Assembly: GCA_964016985.1 (NCBI GenBank)
Contig: OZ024821.1
Location: 11,180,550 to 11,244,549, forward strand
DNA: 64,000 bases
Reading direction: 5' to 3'
Origin: Anodontia alba
Taxonomy: Eukaryota > Mollusca > Bivalvia > Lucinida > Lucinidae
Positions 11,510 through 24,093 of this stretch are shown in pieces. Below the pieces are notes generated by a model. It saw nothing but the letters and a program-made list of their open reading frames with translations. It made no database searches and had not been told where the DNA came from. Within the stretch, counting starts at the first letter, position 1. Each line of letters begins with the position of its first letter. The position numbers and the translations under genes were made by a program.

Positions 11510-13392
11510 CCTATTGATAATTTGCGGCTCCATGTGTCTCTCAATTAAGGCAAGTTTTGCCTTACATAACCAGCGTGGAATATTTGTATCCTCATAAGGT
11601 TTTATTTTATTGTGATGTAGAACCTGGCGTAATAACCCCCATTTCGAAAGCTGAACGCGATATGCCAGGTCATTGTACTTCTGTACAATCAAACATGGCC
11701 CTGTTACAAAGGCTGCAGTTTTGGGGACAGACCTGGTCTTACGGAGGTTTTGCGATTTGTTGTATGTCTTTCCATGTGTCATTTTGTTCTTGTGTTTTTC
11801 AGTCCTTTTAGTATTGCGATTACCTCGCTTGGGGAAGAGAGAGCTAATCTTAGTGCTTTTCGTACGTCTGTTCGGTTTGTGCTTGTTTAGATTTGTCGGT
11901 TTCCTCTTCCTCTTGGGGTCTGGGAAGGGCTGCGGTTTGTGATTGTGGCACTCCCTGGACTTTTCTCTTACTTTTTTTTCTTTACCTAAACCATGTCCCT
12001 GTCTTGTATTTGTAGACAGCAGGCTTAACATCGTATATTTCTGACTCAATTTTTTCCCCGCGCGACTTCATGGGCATGCTGGATGCGTCCTTTAATATTC
12101 GGAACGTAGTCAGCATATGACTAGGCTTCCTGAGTGTAATTATTGCATTGCCTACCATACACTAACTCCGAAGGGATTCTAAGCTCGCGACGTAACGTGA
12201 AAAGATTGGGAGACAGGCCTGTCGTCTTAATGGGACAGACTCGATAATCGGCCGCCAAGCAGCCAAGGTTGAGATCCCTCTATTTCCTGTTCCCCACACA
12301 AATATGCTTTAACCATGCCCATATTACTGCGGTTAAAGCGCTCGACCTGCCCATTACAGCGAGGATTCCGAACGCAAGATCGTGATTTCTGATAGTTTGC
12401 AGAGCTCGTCAATAATTGAACATTCGTAATTGCGTCCTAGATCCGAATGAAGGGTAATAGGACACATTACCACCTCATTTAGCAGTCGGTTAGCACAAGT
12501 CTTTGCAGACTTATCGGGAACTGAGACGCCTCTACCCGTTTCGGAAAAGGGCAGGTTGCTACGAGAATATAGCAGTTTCCACGGGGTGTAAGCAGAAGTG
12601 GCCCTAAGTAGTCTGTCGACAGACGGTCAAACGATGCTCCATCGTTCCTAAAGGAGCACCAGGGATTCTGTGGGCCTTTTGTTTGGGGCACAAATGTCTC
12701 AGCGTAATATTCAGGTATAAACACCATCTTTTACGCCAAACCAGAACCACTGGAGAGCAGTTTCTAAAGCGTTTTTTTTTCTACCATTATGGTTTTGTGG
12801 ACCTGATATAATATATCATGTTTCAGAGACTTGGAAACAGTAAAATAAAGATGAGACCCGGTGCCATCTTTGCGATAAAAAAATCGGTGCAGGCATCCTT
12901 CGTGAATTGCAAGAGGGTCCCCCAAATGCACCAATAATACCTAGCAGCTGGGCTTAATGTCACGATTTCCTTAAGGCAAGGTTTCTCTCCGTTTTTTTTT
13001 ATAATGACAGTTAAATCAGGATCGTTCTCTTGAAGTGTCTGAATTCCGATTTCTTCCTGTTCGGAGGACCAGAGGTTTTCATTATGTAGTGTGGGGAAGG
13101 CCCTGCCTGGCTGATTAAGATCGAATTGTTACGGCTCTTATACTCTCAGTATTGATTACATTTTGATTTACATGACCTCGCATTTCTTGAAAGCGTTTCT
13201 TGCACTTATGCACGTCCCAAATTTCAGAATCTCAAGATTATCGGTGTCCGAGCACTGACAGTTCAACGGATTTGGGCAATGGCTTAGTGCATCAGCGTAT
13301 CCATGACCGGAACCCCTGCGGAATTCAATACTGAAATCAAAAGCAGATAGAAGTTCTATCCATCTTGCGATTCTGTGCTTAGGCTCTTTCAT
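11510..13392 (-). mobile_element. Decayed Ty3/gypsy retrotransposon: RNase H end and integrase
   Basis: The - strand reads, in order: end of RNase H (ARWIELLSAFDFSIEF, then GHGYADALSHCPNP, 13390-13250), an integrase N-terminal region, the core start (FDRLSTDYLGPLLLTPRGN, about 12640-12560), HSDLGRNYE near 12440 carrying the second catalytic Asp, and PRCNGQVERFNR near 12350 with the catalytic Glu. A C-terminal chromo-like region (VLHHNKIKPYEDTNIPRW, about 11600-11545) lies beyond an inserted Penelope tail. Frameshifts and stops break the frame several times. No LTR, gag, protease or reverse transcriptase was recognised. The element is truncated at about 13400, near a Penelope insertion, and is not functional. 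Confidence 0.85.
11706..11985 (+). mobile_element. Penelope-like element tail, inserted in the gypsy integrase
   Basis: From AAGGCTGCAGTTTTGG to the terminal CTTTTCTCTTAC plus a T-run, the sequence matches the 3' tail of the Penelope copy at 13682 in opposite orientation. The gypsy integrase frame stops on one side (near 11990) and resumes on the other (near 11690), so this is a nested insertion. It is 5' truncated. No clear target-site duplication was found. Confidence 0.8.
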
Positions 13393-13681
13393 TTAAAAGA
13401 GGAAAATAAAAGTTATCAGGCTCGTGAGGGCCTAATGGTAATTGATATGAGAAAGTGTTTCCCCAGTTAATACTGCCAATAATACTCTGTAAAGTGGTTG
13501 ATAAAAAGCACAGTCTTCGTTAAAATATATTTATAAAATAATTGCGCTTGGCTTTATTCAAAGTCCTACTGTTGGTTTTCTTTTGCTCCAGTATTTGAGT
13601 TATTGCTTGCTGTCGAGTCCTCATCGTTGTTTCACCTCTGTATTCGTTTGATTTTTATGTTTACGGAGATGTTGCACTGAT

Positions 13682-15700
13682 GAGTTAGGAAAAAAGAAGA
13701 GAAAAGTCCAGGGAGTGCCACAATCACAAACCACAGCCCCCACTACCCCCTCAGACCACAAGAGCAAGAGGAAACCGACAAATCCAAACAAGCACAAATC
13801 GAACAAACGTACGAAAAGCACTAAGATTAGCTCTCTCTTCCCCAAGGAGGTAATCGCAATACTAAAAGGACTGAAAAACACAAGAACAAAATGACACATG
13901 GAAAGACATACAACAAATCGCAAAACCTCCGTAAGACCAGGTCTGTCCCCAAAACTGCAGCCTTTGAACGGTCAGTAGAGTAAACAACCGAGGGGTTTAA
14001 GGCACTTTTACAGCTAGCTAACTTCACACTGGGTCCCGATGCTACTCTTAATACAGAAACACATAAAAAGTCGGTTCGCATAAAGGCTCCCAACTCAGTT
14101 AATGCATCAAAGCGAAAACATAAAAATCAAATTAATCACTATAATAATCAAAGAAAAGTACTCATGGTTAATTCTACTGTATGCCAGAGTAAATGAAAAC
14201 CAATAGTTGAACCACGGCGGGCCAAGCCAAAGATAAAATTTCGAAAACGCCTTACGAAGTTTAAAATAACGATAGCCCTGCCTAAGAAGTTTGGCAGTAA
14301 GGGCTTTATTACGGTAGTTAAAGTCATTAAGATTTGAAGAAGCTCTGGCGAATCTAATAAGTTGAGATATGTATACCCTATATGAGGTACGCCAGGGGAA
14401 ATCGCCATCCAGAAAAGGGAAATTGACTATATCAAAATCAAAATCGTCCCGTTTATCATAAATTTTGGTTGAAACTGTACCATTAGATATACATAGATGC
14501 AAGTCAAAAAAAGGTGCCTCGGTATCGGAAGAATTTGCTCTATTTAATTGGAGTTCTGTAGGGTATATCCGGTCCACCATGGTCAAAGTAAATATTGTCA
14601 ATATTTAATAAATCATCAAGGTATCTTGAAGTTGAATTGAAAGCCTCAATAATGTCAGCCTGATTTTCACGTGAGAGAGACTTCATGAAATCTCTCTCAT
14701 AACAAAAAAGAAACAAATCTGCAGCAAGAGGAGCACAATTAGTTCCCATCGGAATACCAATAGTTTGCCTATAAAGTTTAGTTCCAAATCTAATAAAAAT
14801 ATTATCCAAAAGATAAACAAGGGCATCACAGACTTTTTGACACGACCATAAATTGTTATTATTATATACATCAGAAGTGAACAAAGCACATTCTTCGAAT
14901 AAACGCTCGGTTAATTAAATCAATAAGTTTATCTTTTATAAGATGATGAGATAACGTAGTATACAGTGTAGAAAAATCATATGAAGACAATTTAGAAGCC
15001 TGAAAGTGTTTAGATTTAAATTTATTGAGAACATCATTAGAATTTTTAATTGACCAAAAATAGTTAATTCCGTCCCTTTCGTAAACAGTATCATAGTATC
15101 TAATCCAATGTTTTTTAACAGCAGTAAGGCATGAAGTAAGCAGTTTGGACAAAACAGTAGTCGTACATGAACTAGAATTAGCAATGAAAAGTTCTTTATA
15201 AGGTCGTTTATGAAGTTTCGGTAACCAATATAATGTAGGAAGTCTGTCTTGCTTTTCTTTAATACTCACTGCAAACTTAGCAGTAATATCGATAGAATGG
15301 GATATTGACAATAGATCTCTCGTCAGTAGAAATCCGTTCATATGTTTTGGTACTAACAAGTTCTTGTATTAGAGTATTGATATAATAAAGTCGTCACACA
15401 ACAACAACATTATCAGCAGCTTTATCAGCTGGAGACAAAACATACTTCCTATGAAATTCTTGGCTACCTTGTTTCAAATATCGAAAAGATAATTTAGGCT
15501 TAGGAGGGAGAAGATCAAGGTTATTAGAGTAAAATAATACACGTTCATCAATGATCTTAAAAATCTTCAATTTCCAATTATTTAAAGCATTAGACTCAAC
15601 ATGCTCTCGTTTACACCAACGCGTACAATAATCATTTAAAGCACTGGCAATTGTTTCCCGACATTTTATTGAAATCAATGTGGGCTGGGAATCTATATTT
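13682..15700 (-). mobile_element. Penelope-like element with reverse transcriptase, frameshifted
   Basis: The - strand encodes a Penelope-type reverse transcriptase. Motif A is YDFSTLYTTL at 14952-14981, GIPMGTNCAP is at 14729-14758, and the catalytic YLDD box is at 14612-14623. LYWLPKLHKRPY lies N-terminal and YDKRDDFDFDIVNFPFLDG C-terminal. At least three frame breaks (near 15370, 14890 and 14590) make it non-functional. No GIY-YIG endonuclease was seen after the RT. The coding part runs at about 14190 into a non-coding tail that ends at 13682 with AGAAAAGTCC (CTTTTCT on the element's strand). A second tail copy in the same orientation lies just 5' of the RT at 15757-15882. Confidence 0.88.
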
Positions 15701-15756
15701 AGGTCCTTTTGAAATAACTGAACGGATTCGTGAATCAGTTATAATCTTCAAAAAAA

Positions 15757-15882
15757 AGGTAAGAGAAAAGTCCAGGGAGTGCCACAATCACAAACCCAGC
15801 CATTCCCATACCCCAAGAGGAAGAGGAAACCGACAAATCCAAACATGCACAAACCGAACAAACGCACGAAAAGCACTAAGAT
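15757..15882 (-). mobile_element. Penelope tail fragment directly 5' of the RT copy
   Basis: Starts (+ strand) GTAAGAGAAAAGTCCAGGGA after an A-run and matches the terminal 126 bp of the tail. It has the same orientation as the RT copy at 13682-15700, about 60 bp beyond its 5' end. Penelope elements are known for partial tandem copies (pseudo-LTRs), and this arrangement fits that. It may also be an independent insertion. Confidence 0.8.
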
Positions 15883-15887
15883 AAGAA

Positions 15888-16345
15888 CTTATAGCATATG
15901 TAGGCCATGTGTCCTACATTTCAGGGTTCAGTGATTTTGCCTTATATTTTGAAGACTATTCCATGAATGAATTTCATGCTTGGGATATTGGTTCTGTGCT
16001 TATCTTGAATACTGTTCCATGGATGAACTTCATACTTAGGATATTGGTACCAGTTCAGACCACGATTGAACTTATAACATATGTAGGTCATGTGACCAAC
16101 ATTTCAGGGTCAAGTGATTTTGCCATATATACTGAATACTATTCCATGGATGAAGTTCATACTTTGGATATTGGTACCATGTGAGACCAAGATAGAAATT
16201 GTAACATGTAGGTCATGTGATCTACATACATAATGTGACCTACATATTTATGTAGGTCATGTAACCTAAATTTAAAGGTCCAGTGTTTTTTCCTTATATC
16301 TTGAAGACTATATGATGGATGAACTTCATACTTGGGCCATCTGTA
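15888..16345 (+). repeat. Three diverged tandem units with TATGTAGGTCATGTGACC
   Basis: CATATGTAGGCCATGTG (15894), CATATGTAGGTCATGTGACC (16079) and ATGTAGGTCATGTGATC (16206) head units that continue with CAGGGTTCAGTGATTTTGCC and ACTATTCCATGGATGAA. Spacing is 185 then about 127 bp. It lies next to the Penelope fragment. Confidence 0.7.
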
Positions 16346-17214
16346 TACTTTGGACACATTTCTAATTTGAAATAGATTTTGGTAGCCAAAATTCTCAAAA
16401 ACATAGTTATAGCCTGTGATTTACATTAAAATGCTTTGTTTCACCTACTTAACACTCAAAAACTAAAAACTGCCTAAAAATCCTAACTCTTAATATGAGC
16501 AATATGGAACTTATCCATTTCTTCTCTCACTGCAGTTTGTTCCTTTGCTGTGATATTTGCAGTTATCTTTTCTGTTTTAGTGAATAAATTATGATACCAT
16601 ACATATTGTTTAGCATTTTGCTTTGACACCGTCATACAGACATGTTTTCTCTTTCTTATAATCACATACTAGCAGTCGTAGGGTGTCATTTCTACCTTGC
16701 GAATGTCTGTCCATCCATCATCGCTTCTCGATCTGAAACTTTAACAATTACTAATCGAATTCCAATTTTGCACAGGCACTGGTATCAGCAAGGGACAGTT
16801 GGGAATATGGAAGGGCCTATTCTATTAATTTTCAACACAGTTATGGTCACTGAATCATATCAGACAATATCTTCGTGATTTAATATCGTTTTGCATATTC
16901 ATTGATACTGACAAGGTTCTGATATATAATGTAATAGTGGACGGTTGATTTGTGGTTTAACAAGACTGTCTTTGTGAAATGATAAATAATGACCAAGAAG
17001 TGATACAATCAGATCTCATCTCAAAACCAAAAAGGAACGAAGTATATACATAAATAAACACCAGTTCACTTAAAGCATGCACGGTAAACTGAACGAAGAG
17101 CTCTTTCCCAGATAGGTGGTCATTCAGCTTCCTATTTACCGACACAATCGCCACTTACATAATAGGTGAACAAAGTTATTAATATGGACAACAAGAATAT
17201 TAAGGAACCAACTG

Positions 17215-17564
17215 AAGCACCGCCTTGGAGCGGTCAGTGATAAATTACTGGGGTATTAATTAAACCCGTTTTACGGGATCCCATCCCTCGCCATTAGCTT
17301 CTGCAAAGGTTCACAACATTTAGTTAGTTGTTCAGTCCGCATAAAGGTTTTCTAATTCATTAATTAATCATCACGGGAAACAAATAAATCACTGATAAAA
17401 ACTATGACAAAGCAAAGATGAGAACTCATCAGAAACATCATTTTGCGACACCTGGAGATCCCTGGGGTGTCAAACAATACCAGTGAAAAACTGGAGAGAA
17501 AAGAAAACCACCAGTTGAGCCCCGGGGGGCCAAGCATCAGACAAAAAGCTCCAGGCCCAACCAA
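17215..17564 (-). mobile_element. Divergent Penelope element: end of RT and start of tail
   Basis: The - strand encodes LMLGPPGLNWWFSFLSSFSL, which matches the end of the other Penelope copy (WLGPPWFNYWFSFTLAYS). The non-coding tail follows and contains TTTATGCGGACTGAAC, comparable to TTTATGCGAACCGA in the other copies, then the motif CTGACCGCTCCAAGGCGGT at 17219-17237. Overall identity to the main family is low, so this is a different subfamily. Confidence 0.65.
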
Positions 17565-18344
17565 CCGAAATAAATAGCTTTATATCGGGGCCATCATTTA
17601 AAAAGACGCCCAACCCACAGGCATGCAATTAAAGAGGGAAGCAATGTTATTAACCATGATTGGGTTAACTAAGCATGCTATGCTATAGCCAATACGTTTG
17701 TAGCGTATTTTTTTTTATATTTTTCCTGCTTTTCCTGGGCAGTCTTAGATCTACTGAACAGAACATTGCACATTCTTTTTGCCAGTTAAATAGACAACTA
17801 TCCTACTTGAGTCTGCCACACAGAGAAAGGATTTTTGAACCAATCTCCACGAAAGAATGTTGTCAGATGAGAGGATAAATCTCTCGACCCTCTGCATAGC
17901 AGATTAAAGTGCTTCTGACTGCAGCTACCACGTCTGGAAAATGTAGCATTAATAACAAATCAGTCAAAAAATAAGAAGTTGCTGCATTTCCACTAAATCC
18001 AAGATTGTGGTAGTGCACACTTGATTTATTAAGGTCAATAAGTACGGTTGACGAGATTTACACAGTACAATACCATGCCAGATTGAATAATGCTGTTTCT
18101 GTCAAGACTTCAAAAAAAAAAAAAAAAACCTCCCCCTCTCCTGACATTTGTATTAAAAACAAGTGGATGGGGTAATTGTACGCCTTGGAATTCGTTTCCT
18201 TTCTGTATTTGTAATGACAGAAGTTTTTTGTATATGTAATAAAGGTTTAGAGATACTTGCCAAATAAAAACTGTTTTGCTTTACTTCTAAGAATATTTAT
18301 TTGATTTGTTTACTGCTATAACAGCTGCTTATCTCCCTGCTTAA

Positions 18345-18349
18345 CAAAA

Positions 18350-18391
<42 letters not shown>

Positions 18392-18396
18392 AGAGA
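18345..18396. repeat. A-run with (GA)n end
   Basis: About 38 A then four GA units. A second A-run is at 18460-18483. Confidence 0.95.
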
Positions 18397-19759
18397 AATA
18401 CATCCTAATACCCGTTTCATTTACATTTATGTCAGAGTTATCCACTGCCTACAAAGTTAAAAAAAAAAAAAAAAAAAAAAAAAGAAATAGAAAAAGAAAT
18501 GAAAGTTGGCATGTAGGACACAGTCTTTGTCCCTTTGATTTTCTGATGTGATTGAAAGAGTCGTCTCCCTCTTTTAACAAGACCAGGTTTGTAAACAAAA
18601 AAGAACCAGTTTTGTAATAAAAAAAAACTCATTAAACCTGTCAGGATATACTTAGTTCATAATGTTCACAGCATTGTACGTTAGTACTTAAAAAAAAGAA
18701 CGAAAAATTACTAACCCTACTCCCTTAACTTAGCACAAAACATGGGCAAATATGCGTCAAGATAAACTTGTTAATATTTTCAAAACCACAGGTCATAACA
18801 TAACAATACGCTACTTTTGGACATTTTGGGAGATACCTATCACAAAAAAAGGTAACATGATGAAAATTCCAGTGGGGGCCAAAAACGGCCCTTATCCTAT
18901 ATAGTCCTTTGCTTGCGATGTATGTTCGGTGTCGGAATTTTCTGCAAACTCTGTGCAAATTTGTTGTGATAAAAGTTGTTCACGATTGCTGCTGGCACCG
19001 ACAGGATAAACCGGTGTAGCATGACAAGTTTTGGAATTATCCTCCGATATGGTTATAGCCGGTAGGCATGCGCCAGACTACGCAAATTGCTTGTTTCTAC
19101 GGTGCAAATTTTTCTGTGCCGTTAACTGTTCGTGTGTTCTGCTAGCGTTGACAGAATGTGCATGTGCAGCGCGGTCAGTGCCAAAATCTATCGTAGATGC
19201 AACAACAGAATGTAGACATGTGTCGGACTGTGGACGTTATCTATAAGCGGACTTTAAAATTTGCTGGGGCATAATTTCTATATGGTTTAAGAAAATTTCC
19301 GAGTTAACGTATTTCCTAGATCACCGTATCTTCCCCATTTTTTAAAGACCCTTTTGTAACGAATGTACTATGTCGTCAAAAGATCCCCCACTTTCTGGCA
19401 CCAAACATAGGTGTTACAACCGAGTGGTCAGGGTTCTGTTGTCACTATTGGTCAGGATGACACCCTCAGACAAATGGCAAAAAGTGAAAACCAACGACTT
19501 GACTTAATTGATAAATTTAAATAAATCAGACCAGGTTCTGTATACAACGGAGATTAATACCACTACAAATTTCTTCGGTTATATTGCATTTCCTTCCCTT
19601 GGCTTTCAGTCTGAGTTCTGCAGGTTACTAAAAACCGATTTTCCCAAAACGCCTCACTATAAATCAAGATACTTTAAATCACGATTTGCTTGTATTGGTC
19701 TCTTTGGGGAAGCAATGATTGGCCGATTTCTATCCCAGTAAAACAAAAGCGATTATCTT

Positions 19760-20750
19760 TTCTTGCAGTGACGCATATCATTTCTGAATCTCATGTTCGA
19801 AGATGCTCTGATTAATTTTGTTGAAAGTCATAAGCATCTAGGGCTTACTCTTTCTAGTAATGTCAAGTGGCCTTCTAGTAATGTCAAGTGGCCTGCGCAC
19901 ATAGAAAACACTATTGCATCTGTATCAAAATTATCAGGAATTATTAGAGCCTTTAATACAAATTGAGTAGGAAAGTTTAAATGATATCAATATTTCTTAT
20001 ATTCGACCTGTCCTGGAGTATGCAACTGGGTATATTGGACGGCTGTACGGCATATGAAAAACTCGACTTGAGCGACTACAATATGAAGCAGCCAGAATTG
20101 TTTCCGAACTAAAGAGATCTGTTTCTATCAATAAACTTGTAAAAGAAATAAGATGGTTGTCATTATCAGATGGGCGTTTTTTTTTGTTTTTTTTTTAAAA
20201 GGTTATGCGTATGTATAAAATCATACGTGTCTGAAAGAACAGAATACTGCCTGAGAAATGCAGTTGACATTTCTGTCTTAAGTAGAAGAACTGATATTGT
20301 TCTAGATCATTTTTTTCCTTTTGTGTTGACTACTGGAATATGTTATCTTTTTTTTTTGTCAGTAAGTGATTCTCTTAGTACTTTTAAACAATTACTTAAG
20401 AGATCTATGTTTAGGAGTCTTGAAGTTCCAAGCCATTTTGTTTCAGGTCCACGTATGATTTCTGTCTATCACTGTATACTAAGAAACAATTGTAGCAACA
20501 TAAATAAAAACTTATTTAATAATCATCCTAGACCAACGGCCTGTGAATGTGGTTTTGAGAGTTGGGATGCTGAACACTGCTTTTTTCTTCTGTAATATTT
20601 TTACACAGCAATGAACTAGCCTGTTCCAAGCCATCCGTAAATTTCAGCCTGTCGGTATACGCCTTCTCCTACACGGTTATTTTGTCCTTTCTAATGACAA
20701 TAATGTTGAGCCTTTTTATAAGCGTATAAAAAAGGCTCAACATGTTTGAA
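19760..20750 (+). mobile_element. Degenerate LINE 3' end, CR1/Jockey group
   Basis: Read across several frame changes, the + strand gives HKHLGLTLSSNVKW, HIENTIASVSKLSGIIRAF, ERLQYEAARIVSELKRSVS, WLSLSDGR, a segment ending STFKQLLKRSMF, and CECGFESWDAEHCFF. These are the ordered C-terminal blocks of CR1/Jockey-type reverse transcriptases, ending in their zinc-knuckle-like C-x-C..H..C motif. A 20-bp piece is duplicated in tandem near 19852-19891 and T-runs interrupt the frame. It is a dead, old fragment. A perfect-looking hairpin sits at its 3' end (20704-20742). Confidence 0.75.
20704..20742. repeat. Hairpin at the 3' end of the LINE fragment
   Basis: TGTTGAGCCTTTTTATA is followed by AGCG and then TATAAAAAAGGCTCAACA. 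The arms pair over 17 bases with one extra A. It lies where the LINE coding frame ends (VEPFYKRIKKAQH), so it may be partly coincidental coding sequence or a 3' structure of the element. Confidence 0.6.
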
Positions 20751-23644
20751 AAGAAACAAATTGTTTTTGATAAGTCATAAACCTAATTTACACATTGTAA
20801 AAATATACATAGTCTGTTTTATCTGTTATTGGAAAGGTCCCACTTTGAAATATAGCATTTTCGCTCCAGTGCAGACTACTTCATATAATTTACTCTTAAC
20901 GTTCATTCTTGGCTTGGGAAAATAACGTGAACCAGTCCAAAATTGGCACGTTTTCTGACTGTCTCTGCGGGGTGTATATGTTAGCCGAAATTTGCTGAAA
21001 TGAACCCAAACGCAAGTAACTATCCAATAAAGTATTAGCTTTCAAAAATAGTTTGGGTTATATTAAGCACGCAAGTTTAAGCTTTTTGAAAGCCATTCAA
21101 ATCAGCAATTACAGATGTGCTACAAATGCACACTCTGATAGGGTAATTTAACGAAGGATTTGAACAGTTGTCAGAGGTCTTGCTTCCTAACAGGTTTCGC
21201 ACCTTTCCGGAAGCTGTTTCACTGCTCGGAAGTTTTCGCATCGGTTTCGTGCTGAAGTTTTCGCCACCCGCAAGAGTTTGCACCTTTTCGGCTCAATGGG
21301 CATTTTTCAGCTTTGACTGTTTATATAAAGAAAGCGTGCCAAGCGAAACGCTGTCGTGTAAGTTTGTTCCGTAATTACCGTTACAAACAGGTCGGAACAA
21401 ATAGCGTTGATCCAGATCAGAGCAGAATGTTTTCTTCTTATACTGTGATAAAACTGTCGTCACATCAGATTAAAACACAAATTACCGTACATAATCGTAG
21501 AAGAAGGCCTGAGTTAACATTATGTACCCAGATCAGAACATACCGTTTTCTTCGCATACTCTGTCGATCTAGGTCGGATCAGGAGCAGTGTTACATAAAA
21601 CATTGTAATGTTTTTGAAAACTATTCTGATAAAAACTTAAACCTATGCGAAGACCTAGGCCCGATCAGACTGTTTTTTATGCTATTTATAACAGTACAGA
21701 TCTAAATCAGATTAAGAGTGCTTCTGTTTCTTTTTATGCAGTGCCCAACAATGTAGACCCAGGTAACTTAAGAAACATTCTGATCAACGTCTGACCTGTT
21801 GCTATTCCATCAGATCAACGCGCTTTTAAAAGTAATGAAGGATGCCAATATGCCATAATACACAATCATATTGGTAAAATAATGCAATCCAGTAAATCTG
21901 GATTTTTACCATAAACTTTTCACTTAAGTGGCCGTTTGGGTAACAGTACTTGGGACCTATTTGGCCTGGAGCAGTTTTAGTTAGGATAATTTTAGTCTAG
22001 GGCCATTTCGTCTGTAATTCTCCAACGTTTTTTTTTTAGATATCTTATAAAATGCTTTTCTAACATATATAGTTTATATTAAACATTTGAATTTACTCAT
22101 CCAAAAACATTTTAAAACTATTTTTATCATAATGGGTGGTGAATACATACAGGTAGCAAACTTGCAGGCAGCGAAACCGAACATTGTATATGTAACGAAA
22201 CCTCTTTCCACGAACGTGTATGAGGTGAGAAACTGCACAGACGGCGAACTTGCAATTCGTAAAACCTCCTTAAAGCTTTTCAACATCTCAGTAATTTCAA
22301 AAGCAACAACAGGAGGCACAATATTGTCATTCTAATGATCTCCTAATGTTTACATCCTGAAATGCTAGTGTTCATTTCGGTCAGTTTCAATAAACTTGTT
22401 TCATTACTGTCCGTTTGTGTGAATTAAAACCACGTTCGGTAAAATAACCGTATTGTATACAAACCAAAAATGTATTGATTATACAGAAAATGACCTTTTA
22501 TGGTCTTTTTCTATATGATCTACACATTTTTATTTGGATACAACATTCTGGATCCCTTTGTGTCTTATATCCACAGCTCTGCTGTGACGAACCCTATTAT
22601 CAAAGCGTTCCAATGTGTTTGTTTCATTAATGTTTAGTGTGCTGGGTAGACATTTCATCACACACCATTTTGTAATATTTTCTTATTTTCCCAGAAAATA
22701 GTGTTTGGCTTTTCATGCAAATGAACGTAGCCTATTTTATGGGAAAATAAAAAAAAATATCATCATTTTTTCGTCCGCTGTATTTCCGCAGGTAGCGCTT
22801 AAACAATGTTGGTTGTCATATTATGTCAGTTATTTTGTAGCTGCATACCACATTTTATATTGTTTCATATTGTTTTGCAGTAATTATATACTATAAAAGA
22901 ACAGTTCACTTTCTCAGTTTGCTCTGTTCAACAGAGAGCAGAGACCTATCATTTGGATTCTTTTTAAAGAAGCCAACTTGTCGAAACTTGGTTTGGTGAC
23001 CCCGACTCACGTCTAATCCTCCTTAGCTTCATTTCCTTTCTTGATATACATTCCTATAAAACTCATTTTTAATGTGCTTATTTTTTCTGTCTTTTCTATT
23101 TTTTTTTTATCTTTCTATATCTTTTTCGTTTATTCTTAGCTCTACTTGCATCGCTTAATGTTTTGTTGAGTATTAATTAATTCGTTTATATGTAAACATG
23201 CGAACTCGGACTCTCCAGATACTTTATATCGTTTGATCCTATACAGTTTCCTCTCCTTTTCTCTCTTTTTGTACTAGGATCTGGACAGTCGGAATTCTAG
23301 TGTGTACACATTGCTACAAACGTTGTATGTTATATTAGTTCTGGGGAGAACCTAATGTTGTGAGAACTTATCTTCCAAACCATTTACATTTGATTATTTG
23401 GCAATAAAATACGATTAAACTAAAGCTCGTATAGCCGAACATCTGTTTCTTGTCTTGCGAAGTTGTATTGAAATTGAAAAAAAAGTAAGTAGCAGACTGT
23501 TTTATAACACACGCGTCGCATTGTGGGAAAATGTACCTACCAACATGTGCGCCCAAAGAAGACACAAAATCAGCATGTATACCCGGGCAGCCTGTTAAAA
23601 GTCTTCATTGTCCTGTCAAGAAACTTTGCATTCTTGATTATCAA
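20751..23644. other. Unassigned stretch, AT-rich
   Basis: Overlapping open frames on both strands at 22074-22335 (about 80 codons) were examined; neither shows a known motif, splice signal or bias that would favour one. Words like CCAGATCAGAGCAGAATG (21413) suggest a decayed hairpin-type repeat. Confidence 0.45.
22688..22748. repeat. Inverted repeat, possible family D remnant
   Basis: TTTTCCCAGAAAATAGTG and GCCTATTTTATGGGAAAATA with TTTCATGCAAATGAA between. Short and diverged. Confidence 0.5.
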
Positions 23645-23722
23645 AATGCGCTGCGCTCAGTGAAGATTTTGATCAGACTGCGCGAATATGTGCAGGCTGA
23701 TCGGAATCTTCGCTGGGCACAT
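23645..23722. repeat. Hairpin repeat, family B-like core
   Basis: CAGTGAAGATTTTGATCAGA and GATCGGAATCTTCGCTGG are the arms around GCGCGAATATGTGC. It directly precedes MITE family A copy 2. Confidence 0.7.
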
Positions 23723-23726
23723 ATCA

Positions 23727-23989
23727 TCATGAACACATGCCTATATAATGTTGACCCTCTTAAACCCCACTTTTATATAATAAAACTGGGGTTTACAGGG
23801 GTATACATTATTTTTCTTAATTTTACTCAAAAAACATAGATTGTGGGTCCTCGCCGAGGCGGTTCTAACGAGTACCCACAATCTTTGTTTTGAGCAGAAA
23901 TATGTAAAATATCAGAACTTTTATCTGAAAATTTTCATTTTTTGGTGGTAAAATTTTCAGTACATTTGAATAGGCTTGTTTTCGTAATG
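23727..23989 (-). mobile_element. Palindromic MITE, family A, copy 2 (reverse)
   Basis: Same family in opposite orientation: CATGCCTATATAATG on the left, AATAGGCTTGTTTTCGTAAT on the right. The left half of the central palindrome is lost (GGTCCTCGCCGAGGCGG). Confidence 0.85.
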
Positions 23990-24093
23990 TATCCACAAGT
24001 ACTTTTTCTGAAGTTGCGCCTGTTATGATGCACAACATGAACAAAGGACCCTTATAGCACATACGGTTATGAAGGTCCAGATCAACCTGTTCA

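Larger units (their letters stand above)
16346..19759. other. Unassigned stretch apart from one Penelope fragment and A-runs
   Basis: Contains the Penelope piece at 17215-17564 and homopolymers at 18111-18128, 18345-18396 and 18460-18483. ATGTCTGTCCATCCATCATC at 16702 resembles the start of other molluscan repeats. Open frames of 60-78 codons show no motif. Confidence 0.5.

Noticed and set aside
11450..12049. 199-codon - strand open frame as one gene
   Set aside because: It joins gypsy integrase sequence with an inserted Penelope tail read backwards.
13670..13700. Hammerhead core (ACTGATGAGTTAGGAAAA) near the Penelope 3' end
   Set aside because: The bases after CTGATGAG do not form stem II and the strand is opposite to the element.
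22074..22335. Overlapping 80-codon open frames on both strands
   Set aside because: No motif, no homologue recognised, no splice context; each is probably the shadow of chance.
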